Below are positions 12,006 through 24,081 of a stretch of DNA of 64,000 nt, piece by piece. This stretch comes from Sambucus nigra (lineage: Eukaryota > Streptophyta > Magnoliopsida > Dipsacales > Adoxaceae), in assembly GCA_949130495.1 (NCBI GenBank), contig OX422207.1:834866073-834930072 (forward strand). The letters are read 5' to 3'. The notes below the pieces were generated by a model that was not told the DNA's origin, searched no databases, and was given only the letters and a program-made list of their open reading frames with translations. Position numbers and translations under genes: made by a program. Each line of letters starts with the position of its first letter. Within the stretch, counting starts at the first letter, position 1.

Positions 12006-12156
12006 AAATTATTGCCATTGAGGGAAATAAATTAAGGGTCATTTTTACTTGGATCATCATTGAGGGAAATAAATTTGTGTTCATTATTACAAAAAAAATG
12101 ATGAGGAAGTAGAATACGAATAAAACAGTTACATGTTGATATACGTATATAATTAC

Positions 12157-12552
12157 CTCAGAAACTATAAGAGTTTCCTCTGATTATCTCATCCTAACAA
12201 GAATCTCACCAGTGGAATGAACAGCTTTTGCATGTCTCTAAGCTCGAAGCAAGGGACTTGGCAAAATGAGATCCCTAGCCTTTACCTCCTGCTTTTGTAG
12301 CTGCCCTTTTCACGTCTGCTATTATAATGAGAATTATATTCAACATTATTGAAAATCTTAATCAGAGTTGCAATAAATGTAGGCCTATATTATACATGGC
12401 TGTGAAAAGAATAAGTTACATAATGATGACTTAAGTAGAAAGCTAACACAGGCGCGTACCAGATGATAGAATATCTTCGTGTCTTCTACACCCACAAGGT
12501 TGTCTATTCTTTGTGACATTTGTCTATCACCAAGCATAACCAACACTAATGG
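12157..12552 (-). pseudogene. Captured gene fragment of unknown identity, two exons with intact splice sites
   Basis: On the minus strand a strong acceptor (TTTTTGTGTTTTCAG) precedes a 31-codon exon (12460-12552) containing LVLVMLGDRQMSQRIDNLVG, which ends at a GT donor. After a 141-bp gap (12319-12459), an acceptor ATAATAG precedes a 54-codon exon (12157-12318) with QLQKQEVKARDLILPSPLLR and HAKAVHSTGEILV, ending TCTGAG before GTAATT. Both exons are a whole number of codons in the same phase. The second has three in-frame stops. I do not recognise the protein. Presence of an intron shows genomic capture rather than a cDNA copy. It is in the same orientation as the ATPase and bHLH-like pieces further right. 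Confidence 0.55.
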
Positions 12553-12599
12553 CTGAAAACACAAAAAGGTGAAACTAAATAAGGTAAAGAATGACTTCA

Positions 12600-14300
12600 A
12601 TGCAGATCTAACTCAAATGCAATGTTGGCTTATAAACTCAAGTGATTGTGATTGTGCTTGATTAATGATTCTTAATGTCAAAGTGTGATTCTTAGAAATC
12701 TTGAAAGGTCATGTTTACTTCTAGAAAACTAATTTTCATTTTCAACAATCATTGTTTTCAATGTGATTCTTAGAAATCTTGAAATTCACTACATCGCCAC
12801 AACACCTAGAGGGCAAACGATGTCACCAGCACAACCCAACGAACAGTAGATAAGGATCAATCCGGCCACTAGAATGGGCATTTAATCTCGTCTGTTTTCT
12901 ACAGTGCCATAACCAAATAAAAAAACATTGTAATGAATATATATTTAAACTTCATATAAAACAACATAGATTTAGTACCTGAAATGAACATTTGGGTGGA
13001 AATCATAAAACCAAAAAAAAAGTTGGATGACCATATAAGCTTTACCAAATGATGAGTTCATTGATCTATGATCCAACATCCTTTTCATTAACATGAGTTA
13101 AATTTATATAAAAGTAAAAATAGGAAATTATATAGACCGGAAAGGCATAGGTTTTCAAAGTTGAAGTAATTATACTAATTTCAGTTAACAAATAACATCA
13201 TTACCATTTTTAACAATTTGATAATCTTGAACTCCAAAATAAATCAGTTGAAGTAAAGAATTATCATAAAGTAATAAAAGATACATTAGTCTCCAAAGTA
13301 ACTGGATATGTTATACATAGGTAATAAGAAATAGCAAAACACAATAAGTACCCAATTTTAGTCTCAAAGTCGCTTATACAGAATCCTAAAAAACATTAAC
13401 CCTCACCCCCCCACACACATAAAGCACACACATACTCCTCTTACTTTTACACCCGGTGGCAATGTATTTGTAATTTAATTGATCCTAATCCTTTCACCAT
13501 CATCTATTTTTCTATCATATCAACATACTCGTGCACAAATTCAGACCTGACACAAAAAATCACCTAATCAAAAAGTATAACTGCCAAAGTTTTGCAGTCA
13601 GTTTCATTTATTTTTTAATAGCTAAGCTAGTTTTTTGAAAAGTGGAAAAAGATCCTTGTGTGATCAAATCCATATTGGAAAAAGTTAAAAGATAAGAACC
13701 ATGCAAATGCAGCTGAACAATAATGAAAATTACGCACAAAAAAGGCTCCTTTAAAATCCAAGAAATAGATAAAAATGGTATCAGGGGTTTGATTTTATTC
13801 TGCTGTGTGGCCTTAACTGCTAACCGCTCCTTCACAAAACCTCTACTTACCGCTCTCTCAACTCCACCGTCAACGCGTAGAAAGGGCTCAAACTTTTTAA
13901 TGATAAACAATGCATATTGGATTATACATTTAGTAATCAAAAAATAAATAAGTAATGTCCTAAGGTTAGTTTTACATCACAGTTGTATTTTATATTTCAA
14001 TATTTATGTTTATACATGTTAATATCCTTACCTTTCTGTTTCTTTTATATGTTATCTATTTGATTTGCAATTTGATATAGTAATATATTTTGAAGATATT
14101 ATAATTCAGTAAATTGTAATTAAAAGCCTTAGAAGGTACAAACTTTATGCTATAACTAGTAATGCTCTTTCCACTTCTGAGCACACCCTCAATTACGTAT
14201 TCTGATAGCAGTTGATGATCTAATATTTTTTGACAACATGCAGACATTGTATCAGATCCACAAATGCTAGATGTAGAAAATAAACAAAGTAAAGAGGAAA
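12600..14300. other. CACTA interior without assignable genes
   Basis: AT-rich sequence with scattered short reading frames. A 110-codon minus-strand frame at 13608-13940 and a stretch near 14100-14220 read somewhat like degraded exons, but I could match neither to a family. Confidence 0.5.
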
Positions 14301-14310
14301 GGAGAAACAC

Positions 14311-14759
14311 CTTCCATTGGGTTTAGACTCGCCGGTGAGTATCGCTTCATTGACAATACAATTTCCAGCTAAAATAAGCATGTCTGCTGGTACAGACTTG
14401 TCGTCTCCATTATGATAAGTAGATTGCCCAATAGACACAGTATCCCCAAGCATAAGTTATGTCCTAGATAGTTTCACCCACCTAAAGTGGCCAATTTTCA
14501 ACAGTCAGCACATAGAATCTGCAAACAGCTACACTATAAAAACATGATGAAAATAAAAAATAAAAAAATGAATGCTAATCAATTCCTTGATAATGCACTT
14601 TCCGCAAAGATACATCATCAGAATCTGGCTATCAACTCTTACACGTCGAAGCTCAGATAGAGTTTTTAAGCTGCTTTTCGCCATTATTAACTCGAACATA
14701 AACAACATGAACAAGGTGAACAGACTGTAATACCAATATTCATCTAAACACCAGAGCCC
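14311..14759 (-). pseudogene. Captured fragment of a P5A-type ATPase gene (two exons plus intron)
   Basis: Exon a (about 14599-14759) encodes GLWCLDEYWYYSLFTLFMLF followed by MAKSSLKTLSELRRVRVDSQ. This is the membrane segment and start of the actuator domain of plant P5A ATPases (the PDR2/MIA group, endoplasmic-reticulum P-type ATPases). After a 118-bp intron ending CCACTTTAG, exon b (14311-14481) encodes WVKL...GDTVSIGQ...DKSVPADMLILAG and NEAILTGES, which includes the TGES motif of the actuator domain. Exon b ends at a GT donor. One lost base just before the donor shifts TPQWK-type sequence to KPNGR, and a stop lies in WVKLSRT*. Only about 110 codons of a protein of more than 1000 residues are present. 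Intron retention shows DNA-level transduplication by the CACTA element. Confidence 0.85.
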
Positions 14760-15059
14760 CATAAAAAATACCTACATGAATTATGCATCACTAGAATAGG
14801 TAGGAAAAGAATAAAAAAATATATATAAGGAACAATAATAAAGATATCCGAGAAATAAAAACATAATGCTATTTGGTCTTTTTTGTAAGAGAGAGAGGGA
14901 GGGTGGGGGCAAGGAAAAATAGCAAAAGAATGCCAGCTAGAGTTGCTAGCACAATCTACTGAATATGTCTCGTATGTGTTGGGATGTGTGAAATTATAGA
15001 ACAAAGTGTCAACAACCTAAATAAAGTTGTGGGGATTGTAGATGGGGCAGAAAAGATAT

Positions 15060-15235
15060 GCAGTAGCATATGCAGCTTGTCCTTGAGCAGCATATGCAAC
15101 AAAATTTAGAAGCTAACTTCTCTTTCTCAGCATTCAGCCTTTTCTATTCGTCACGGAGCTTGTTCTTCTACAACTTCATATCTGTAATCTTCTCCCGGCA
15201 TCCAAATATGTGACCACCACTTGGATCAAATACAT
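15060..15235 (-). pseudogene. Possible captured bHLH (ILR3/bHLH104-like) fragment
   Basis: On the minus strand GCREK is followed by KITDMKL, a stop, KNKLRDE, a stop, and KRLNAEKEKL. This closely resembles the leucine-zipper-like stretch after the helix-loop-helix in plant subgroup IVc bHLH proteins. In the next frame AAQGQAA resembles their C-terminal region. The basic/HLH core itself is missing between the first and second pieces. Two stops and a frameshift make it non-functional. The short match is suggestive only; a generic coiled coil is the alternative. Confidence 0.42.
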
Positions 15236-15239
15236 TGAT

Positions 15240-16977
15240 ATTCAAGAGAGAAAAGGGAAAAAAATTCTAAACCCCGCCCAAATTATTTACTTAATACACA
15301 TTTAAATGAATAATTATTCACATACATTTATTCACAGTTGCGTTACATATTTTTAGAACAAACAGATATAAGGCAAATACCTCTGTGTTTATAAAGAAAT
15401 GCAAATCCCAAAAGCACCCTAACCCATACCACTGCCAGTGACCATTAGAAACTATTAAAATAAATTCTTTAGTAAAAAAAAAAGAGTAGTGAGCTTGAGA
15501 GGCAAACTGACATTGGTCCGCTTTCTAAAAATACTTAAAAAAAACTCATTCTAAGTGACTCCAACATTAGTCCGTAGCTTCTTCAATAATAGATTTTACA
15601 ACATGTCCCGCACAATGTACATCAAACAACTCTGACAGTATGCCTCTTCACACAACCAAAAACAAAGTTTAGATTACGATGAAAAGCAAATCTTGAAGTG
15701 AAAATATTGTTTGGAAAAAATAAACATATACAGAAACAGTGCTTAGACATGAATTCACGTGATACCATTTGTATTCTAAGAACATATTTTCAAATATCTC
15801 CAAAGAATAAAAACACAAATATGAATTTAAATCAAATATCAACATTAATGGTCGGTTCCCTTTTATTTTACACGTATATCTCACAAAGTAGATTATAGCC
15901 TTAGTGAATTGCAATCATATGCCCACCTTCATTTTAATCAAGTATGTAACCCTTACCATTGAAATTAAAACTACAATGCAAAAAATAAACATAACCTTAA
16001 AACATAGCTAATAATTAAAAAAAAATAATGTTAAAAATAATCGTAATGCCTAATATGAAAGAAACATATAGAATCAATGTAACATAGTCTTCCGTACCTC
16101 ATAAAATGCAGACATTTTGAAAGAGTACCAACATAAAACTATTAACAATAGCACACAATGACACTTGCTTTTTCGAAACCATTGGGGAATTTTCTCAAAC
16201 ACGATAAATGCCTTGAAAAGGAAATCTGACGAAAAGCTGCAAGAAGAAAATACAGAGCAAACATGGTAGTATTTGATCAATCAAGATTAAACATCAAAAT
16301 ATATATTCAAATCTAAGCACTGTTTAAGATGAATTAGACTTGATATACAGAAACGGTGCTTTGACATGAATCTAAGAAAATTTTAATATGGTTTGATATC
16401 AAGTCAAGATTAAACATCAAAATATACATTAAACTATACAGTACAACATTTGACCACTCTATGCAATATTACTCATAAAGCATCTTATCATATTCAAATA
16501 AACCTGAGAACTGAATAATTACTCATAATTTTACCAATAAACATGAGAACTATTATATATTAAATTTCAAGAAATGTAGGAAAATCTTTATAGATTAAAT
16601 TTCAAGAACAAAATCCAAATCAAAAACCAATTGAAATGAATCTGCCTAAACCTAATCATATGTACTGAAAATGGGAAAATAGTCTGATAGATTAATATAA
16701 TGAGAATGTTACCTGGTAAAGTGAGATTAGGGGTTGGCCCATAAACAAAGAATTAAATTCTTGAAATTTTTTACAAAATGGGTATTTTAGTTATTGGAAA
16801 AGTGAGCTGTTGAGTGTTGAAGAAATGGGCGAAACAAAAATGGGTCGTTTAACATTCAAAAACGGATAAAATATGCAGTCATACCTATTTTGTTCGATTT
16901 CATGGATAGTGTGGGAGGCACGATGAGGATGAGAAGTGATGATGATGAGCGCGGGTAGTGGAGTAAAGTCGGTAGCG

Positions 16978-16980
<3 letters not shown>
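15240..16980. other. CACTA interior, AT-rich, no gene seen
   Basis: No frame longer than about 80 codons and none with a recognisable motif. Two short blocks sharing ATACAGAAACRGTGCTT and GACATGAAT (near 15730 and 16350) suggest a local duplication. Confidence 0.6.

Positions 16981-17016
<36 letters not shown>
16981..17016. repeat. (AG)18 microsatellite
   Basis: Pure AG dinucleotide run just inside the right end of the CACTA element. Confidence 0.95.
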
Positions 17017-17018
<2 letters not shown>

Positions 17019-17103
17019 AGGTTAGAATGATATGGTCCTCTTACAATTTTGGTCCCCGCTTGAAATTTTGGGGTGTTATTTTTTTAATGAAACGTACTCA
17101 TAT

Positions 17104-17210
17104 TTGGCACGGTTTAAAACCGTGCCAGATTTTAGCATTGTTTTAAACCATGCCAGATTATGATAAAATCGTGTCAGAATCTGGTACGATTTTAAACCGT
17201 GTCAGAATCT
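17104..17210. repeat. Right subterminal repeats of the CACTA element
   Basis: Copies of TTGGCACGGTTTAAAACCGT and diverged forms, matching the left-end set. The right cluster is shorter than the left one. Confidence 0.85.
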
Positions 17211-17253
17211 CCTTGCCTCAGCATGCCGGATTAGCATTTTTGGTATGGTGTCT

Positions 17254-18629
17254 TAAAATGTTCTTTACCATGATTACATGGAGAAGTTGGATTTTGTGTT
17301 GCTATAATGGATTCTATTTTTATATGCCTCAATTCACACATGCACAAGCTCACTTGAAATTTTAACTTCACATGTATATTTGAGCTTTGTGAGGTGTTCT
17401 CCTACTAATCTTGTCATCTACATGTTATGTGACCTAGGAGTACTAGTGCATGTTAAAATCCGCTGAACGTGATATTTGTGTGAGACATAAAAAATAATAT
17501 ATATAAATGTGCACAGGGAAGGGCTCAGAAAGGAAATATCATCCTTTGCGAGTAAGCCACCGTTTGAAATGGACCTAAAAGAAATACGTGGTCCAAAGAC
17601 CTAAAACTACAATATGGCATTAAAACGAAAAATAATTGCCAAGGCCTTATTTTAATTGATATATTCATTCAAAAATATATATGCTTACTGAGGGAGATTG
17701 GATGGTATATCAACGGTTTGCACAATGTCTATTTATCCTAGTCGTACTTTCAATGTCATGACTCTATTGATTTGTAGAATCATAAAAATTTTAGGCTTGT
17801 CTGCATTGTGTATGTTTGTTCATTGAGTTCAATCTATATTGTCACATGAGGTTATATTCAAATGTGATGAAGTTTGCAATCAATTGAGAACTCCGTGAAC
17901 GTGTTTTAAGTGTTTGGGTCTAAATTGAATTGTTACTAGTTCACACCCCTACACTTTCATTTTCATATGACACATTTTTGCCATACGAGTGTGAAAAGCT
18001 TATTTTATTTTGTGTCATGTGTGGTATTTAGACCTAGTATATGTGTGTGTGCGTTAATGATATTTATTATGTACTCATATACGAGGTATTCTATTTGTCT
18101 TTGCCTTGATTTCTAGTCCATATATGCTTCTACTTCATGATTGGTATCTATTATATTGCATTATTTGTATGGATAAGTTATGCGTTTGTTGTCGATATGC
18201 TTTCATGTTCTTATCACCTTATGCATCATCTTATTTATTAGTTCTTTTATCCTTTGTCTATTCCTGAACAAAAAGGGGGAGAATGATAGGGGGAGAAATT
18301 TTATCTAATCCTATTGTAATCATATCTTAATTTGGGAGAGTTATCTTAGGGGGAGTCGCGACCTTCTTAGGTTGATCATAGTTGATAAAGAGGCGAATTA
18401 ATTTAGGGGGAGTAATTATTTTAATTACATTTAATATTTTGATATTCCCTATGCGTTTGATAGTTTGCTTAAGTGTGCAGGATTATTCCAAATGGCATCT
18501 TTCATTGGCAAAGATATTGATCCTTGGGTCTCGAGTTAAGTTTGGGTGGGATGTTTGAGTCAAGTAGAGCTTGACGGCCCTTTAGGATTTTTGTAAGTTT
18601 TTGTCCCGGAATAGCCAAAGGGGGAGATT
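17254..18629 (+). other. 3' non-coding internal region of unit A, right of the CACTA insertion, with polypurine tract
   Basis: Continues the unit A tail (homologous to 22640-24081 of unit B). Contains AAAAAGGGGGAGAATGATAGG at about 18269 and ends in the polypurine tract CCAAAGGGGGAGATT directly before LTR2. No coding potential beyond short hydrophobic frames. Confidence 0.8.
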
Positions 18630-20204
18630 TGTAAGGACACAAGTCTCCGATTGAGTCTCAATATTGTGTTGGCTCAATTCCAGACAAACACATTTGAGTC
18701 ATAGGATAGTATTCAAGTTTATCCATTCAATCCTATGACGTGTTAGTTTAAGACGTAGCGGCCAAGATTATAAAGCTTCATCAAATGCCAAGTTTGTTGT
18801 GCCTCGTTTCTACGTCACCAACATTGTTCCATATCCTCCTAAGGTATGAATGCATTACAGATATATATAGGAGCTTGGAAAAAAATTTATTGGGTGTAAT
18901 TTTATTTTAAACTGATGTTTATTTTCAAAAGGTTTCTTTAAAACTTTAAAATAAAGTTTCTGGGCTAAATATCAAATTTTAAGCATTCTGGAAGTTCGTT
19001 CGATATTGTCGTTCGAACGAGTTTTTCGTTCGAACGAGAATGTCGTTCGAACGAGTTTGCCAACGAACTTTCCCACTTGGCCACTGGAACTTCGTTACAA
19101 GTGTTGTTCGAATGAGACTTCGTTCGAACGATATTTCTGGCTGGAATTTTTTTGGCAGAGTTAATCAGTTTTTCCCCTTGTTCCCACTCACTTTTACCCA
19201 CTAACTCGTAACAGAAGCTATATGTGCGGGAACCATGTTTGAAAAACTAACTTTTGACATTTTCTAAACACCTTTTTGATTGAAAAATTTTTAGAAAGAA
19301 AATTTCTAAGTTCAAAAGTTCATGTGTTTAAGTGTTAGAATTTTCAAGAACATTACAAAAAAAAAAAACTTTAGTTTACACCCATAGTTTGTTTATTCCA
19401 AGTTATCATATATATATCTTGCTTGGATTTTTTTTCACCGGGTTTACTCTACCACGTAGAAGAGTTCGTTTGGGTTTACTTCTACATCCCATAAAGAAGA
19501 AGTTCATTATTTTGCTGCAGCATTCTCACATGGTGAAAGGCATCATGTGTGGTTGATGGTGGTTCCTAAAGTCTGATCGGTGGATTCCAATATCGCGATG
19601 GATCTCCGTGGTTATTCACTAGGCAGAGGTGTGTACAAGAAGGAGCGCCTGGGCTTGGACGGAGTCTAGTCGAGTGTCTTGTACTAGTAAAACCGTACTT
19701 AGTGAATTTGATGCTAGGATCGTCCGAGGTTTTTTCTCGTTGTGAGTTTTTCCTCGTACATCGCGGTGTAGTGGTTGTTTACTTATTTTATCTTTTGCAT
19801 ATCACATTAAATGCATGCTTAAGTAAAAAGATAATATTTGGTTTAAATCTCTACTTGCTTAATTTGGTGCTAATTAGTTGTTTGGGTAAAATTTAAATTA
19901 ATTTAATACTAGTCACTATTTTTATTGGATAAAATTGGTTTGGCCTAATTTGATAATATTGAAAATATGGTTTAGGCAAATTCTAGGACTTGGGTTAAAT
20001 TTCTTTTGGGCTAAAAGTTAAATAGTGAAAAATATATTTGTTGTTTAATTTAATTTCACTTTAAGTTTTGTTTAATTTTAATTTGAAAGAAATTAAAATT
20101 ATTTGATTTGTTGTAAGTTGTTTACGTGTTTGAACCATCTTTATTCCGCACTTTAAGGAAATTCTTTTTGAAAAAATTAAAATTGGGGGCCTATCGCACT
20201 TTCA
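18630..20204 (+). repeat. LTR2 of the copia array (shared, 1575 bp)
   Basis: TGTAAGGACACAAG... to ...CGCACTTTCA. A purine tract lies on its left and a primer binding site (TGGTATTAGAGC, 20208) on its right, so it is the 3' LTR of unit A and the 5' LTR of unit B at once. Palindrome cluster at about 18993-19133. The microsatellite site is short here. Confidence 0.88.
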
Positions 20205-20270
20205 GATTGGTATTAGAGCAAGATCGCTAAACTACTGCGTTTAATATCCTTCTAAATATTTTTGTCGAGA

Positions 20271-22102
20271 ATGGATTTTTTCCCATTTTCAAAATTTTCT
20301 ATTTTTGATGGTTCCAACTACGCGTATTGGAAAGCGCACAAGAAATCGGCACTTAGGTCTATCGATGAGAGGGTTTGATTGTCAGTCGTTAATGGGTGGT
20401 CCCCACCTACACATTTATTAGATAATGAGCGTATTCCTAAACCCACCGATAGGAGGAGTGAGAATGAATTTAAACTTGTAAATTTTAATTCCCGTGATTT
20501 AAGTGCCTTGTTTAGCACAGTCTCACCGGATGAATTATGTCGCATTATGACATGTGAAACTGCTAAAGAAGCTTGGGATATTTTACAACTCACTCATGAA
20601 GGAACTAGTGTCATAAAAGCTTCGAAACTCCAAAACCTCACCACTCAATTTGAAACCATCAAAATGAATAAAAAATAAACTTTTGATGAATTTTATACTA
20701 GACTTTCCGATATAGTTAATTCATCTTTTAGTTTGGGAGAGAAAATACCCGACAACCGAGTAGTAAAACTAATTTTATGGTCCCTATTCGATAGATTTAT
20801 TCCTAAGGTGATCGTGTTAAATTATTTAACCACTTTAGCCTCTACGAAGTTAGAATAGCCCGTAGGTGATTTAAAAACCTATGAACTAGACATGTTTCCC
20901 TCCAAAACTGAAACGAAAATAGAAAAGGGCGTTACTTTGAAAGCCCGAAAGGAGGCAAAACAAGTAGTTGAGAGTGAAAGTGAGAGTGACTCGGAAGATA
21001 TAGCCCTGTTTGCTAGAAAATTTCGAAAATTTCTTAAATTTAATAAAGATAAATTTAACAATGATTTTAAGAAATTTGAAAAGTCTAAGCATGACAAAGC
21101 CAAAAAGATCCCTAAAACTTTTAATGAAAATTTAAATAGGGACGAGTCAAATAGGTGTTATGGTTGTAAAGGGTATGGCCATAGGGCTTTTGGCTGCCCC
21201 ACTAAACTAAGGAGAGAGGGTAAGCAACCAATTTCCTATAATGCAACCCTTAGTGATAGTGATAAGGAAGAGGGACCAGATTTCCCCACTAAGCCCAACT
21301 CTTTGGCTTTTATGGCTAGTCATGGGAGTACCGATAATGAATCTTCCCATGAAGATATACAGATACATGACACTTTCGAGGTTAAAGTTTATGATTCCCT
21401 TACTTTTGATGGTTACGAGAGTGAAAAAAGAGAGAAAGTGATGATGAGGTTGATGTGAGTGAACTTCAATTTGCATTTCAAGAATTATATGAAGAATCTA
21501 TTAAATTAAAAAGAGCAAATTTGAAGTTAAAAACTAGTTTGAAAGAGCGTGTCGAGGTCATTAATGAGAATGTTTTAGTGGAAGACCTTAGGACACGTGA
21601 GAGAGCTCTTCATGAGAAGCTTGAGTATGTAGAAGGAAAGAGAGATAGCCTTAGGGGTTTAATGGAGTCAGTGAAAAATGAGCTTCTCGAGTTTGAAGAG
21701 CGCAATGTGTTATTAGATTCTAATATTTTAGAATTAGAAAATAAATTAAAAGACTCTAGTAAAGTCAAATTTGATTTGGAGTGTCGTTCGGAGAAATTAG
21801 ATAAAATATTAGGAACGGTTCAAATAAAATATGACACTTGTGGTTTAGGCTTCGATACTTGTAAAGAGTCAACTCTTAAAGCCAAAACCAATGTTTTCGG
21901 AGAATCCTCTAGGAACAATGTTATAGATCATTCCATAGGTAAGTCTTTTCACCGAGTCTTTAGGTGCTCACATTGTGGTCGAAAAGGTCATCTTAAGAAA
22001 TTTTGTTTTGATTTTAAATGCGGTCCTAGAAAATCCCAACGTAAGGCAACCGAGGTAGCCAAGATTCCTACACCCCGAGATCGTCATTCGTCATTAGTTT
22101 AG
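20271..22102 (+). pseudogene. gag B of the copia array
   Basis: Homologue of gag A, ATG at 20271. Recognisable in order: FDGSNYAYWK, VNGWSPPTHLLDNER, EAWDILQLTHEGTSVIKASK, zinc knuckle CYGCKGYGHRAFGC, the acidic region, a long Glu/Lys/Leu-rich coiled coil (21455-21790) and a second knuckle CSHCGRKGHLKKFC. Stops occur near 20374, 20676 and 20860, and a one-base change shifts the frame near 21430. Unit B lacks the 22-base duplication and the CAA-to-TAA stop of unit A, so the two copies have decayed independently. No pol is present. Confidence 0.85.
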
Positions 22103-24081
22103 GTTAGGAGATTCGACTTGGTAGTTTTACAAAATAGGACTTTTGATTCTCATTTACTTTCACATGCTTCCTCACTTGCTAAATCTGAAGGTTGAATGTG
22201 TTAGTTATTTGCATACTTTAGCTTTTGTGCTTCATGCTATATCATCATGCTAATTGTATGCGTGTTTTAATCATTTTCTAGTCTATGCTCCATTCTTAAT
22301 CACATGCTAGAATTATGATTTATGTTTATCTTTTGTATTATATTTTTTTCAATTTTTAGTTTGCATCAAATATGAGAAATAAAAAATATATTTTTATTTA
22401 TCATTTGTGTTTTACTGTGTTAGTAATTTAAGACTAATGAAAAATACAAATGATTTTTGTATGTCTTTTGAGGAAATATTTTTATTTTTTGCTTAAAAAT
22501 TGTCAAAATCTCAAAAAGATTTGTTTTGTGTGTATTTTAGTTTGACACACTCTATGTGGCATATACTTGTGTTTGAATCCCTTCTTTTTTACTTCCACGT
22601 GGCTAGAACTTTTGGTTAAGATTGTCAATCCTTAAAATGTTAATTACCATGCTTACATGGAGTAGTTGGATTTTGTGTTGCTATAATGGATTCTATTTTT
22701 ATATGCCTCAATTCACACATGCATAAGCTCACTTAAAATTTTAACTTCACATGTATATTTGAGCTTTGTGAGGTGTTCTCCTACCAATCTTGTCATCTAC
22801 ATGTTATGTGACCTAGGAGGACTAGTGCATGTTAAAATCCGTTGCACGTGATATTTGTGTGAGACATAAAAAATAATATATATAAATGTGCACGGGAAAG
22901 GGCTCCGAAAGGAAATATCATCCTTTAGGAGTAAGCCACCGTTTGGAATGGACCTAAAAGAAATACGTGGTCCAAAGGCCTAAAAATAATATATGGCATT
23001 AAAACGAAAAATAATTGCCAAGGCCTTGTTTTAATTGATATATTCATTCAAAAATATATATGCTTATTGAGGGAGATTGGATGGTATATCAACGGTTTGC
23101 ACAATGTCTATTTATCCTAGTTGTACTTTTAATGTCATGACTCTATTGGTTTGTAGAATCATAAAAATTCTAGGCTTGTCTGCATTGTGTATGTTTGTTC
23201 ATTGATTCCAATCTATATTGTTACATGAGGTTACATTCAAATGTGATGAAGTTTGCAATCAATTGACCGTGAACGTGTTTTAAGTGTTTGGGTCTAAATT
23301 GAATTGTTACTAGTTCACACCCCTACACTTCCATTTTCATATGACACATTTTTGCCATACGAGTGTGAAAAGCTTATTTTATTTTGCCTCAGGTGTGGTA
23401 TTTAGACCTAGTATATGTGTGTGTGCGTTAATGATATTTATTATGCACTCATATACGAGGTATTCTATTTGTCTTTGGCTTGCTTTCTAGATCATCTATG
23501 CTTCTACTTCATGATTGGTATCTATCTTGTTGCATTCTTTGTTGCTATCACATGCTTAATACTTTATGTATCATATTTGTATCATTTTCTTGCATCTTAG
23601 TTGGTATCATTTATTCTTTGTATAGATTAGTTATACTTTTGTTGCCTATATTCTTTCATGTTATATGCCTCGTATGCACTTTAGTTTTATTAATTCTATC
23701 TCCTTTGTCTATTCCTAAACAAAAAGGGGGAGAATGATAGGGGGAGAAATGGTATATAATCCTATTGTAAACTTATATTAGTTTGGGAGAGTTACCTTAG
23801 GGGGATTCGCGACCTTCTTAGGTTGACCATAGTTGATAAAGGGGCGAATTAATTTAGGGGGAGTAATTATTTTAATTACATTTAATATTTTGATATTCCC
23901 TATGCGTTTGATAGTTTGCTTAAGTGCGCAGGAATTCTTCTAAATGGAAAATTTCATCGGCAAAGATATTGATCCTTGGGTCTCGAGTTAAGTTTGGGTG
24001 GGATGTTTGAGTCTAATAGAGCTTGATGGCCCTTTAGGATTTTTGTTGGTTTTTGTCCCGGAATAGCCAAAGGGGGATATT
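22103..24081 (+). other. 3' non-coding internal region of unit B, with polypurine tract
   Basis: About 2 kb without coding signal apart from short hydrophobic frames around 23415-23740 that I regard as chance. Contains AAAAAGGGGGAGAATGATAGG at about 23720 and ends in CCAAAGGGGGATATT before LTR3. Confidence 0.8.

Larger units (their letters stand above)
9528..17250. mobile_element. CACTA (En/Spm-type) transposon, non-autonomous, 7723 bp
   Basis: Begins CACTACACCAAAAACAGG and ends ATTTTTGGTATGGTG, so the termini are imperfect inverted repeats (CACTACACCAAAAA against CACCATACCAAAAA). It is flanked by a 3-bp duplication TCT. The empty site is seen in unit B near 22630, where GATTGTCAAT runs straight into CCTTAAAATG. 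Both ends carry subterminal copies of a GGCACGGTTTAAAACCGTGCC-type palindrome, a hallmark of the superfamily. I see no transposase reading frame. The interior holds a 168-bp tandem array and captured gene pieces, all on the minus strand. Confidence 0.92.

Noticed and set aside
14529..15004. Intact P-type ATPase gene
   Set aside because: Only about 110 codons are present with a stop and a frameshift; phosphorylation and most membrane domains are absent.
23415..23737. Two short hydrophobic frames resembling membrane proteins
   Set aside because: AT-rich T-heavy sequence gives Phe/Leu/Ile runs in any frame. They lie in the non-coding tail of unit B, and the equivalent part of unit A does not keep the frames.
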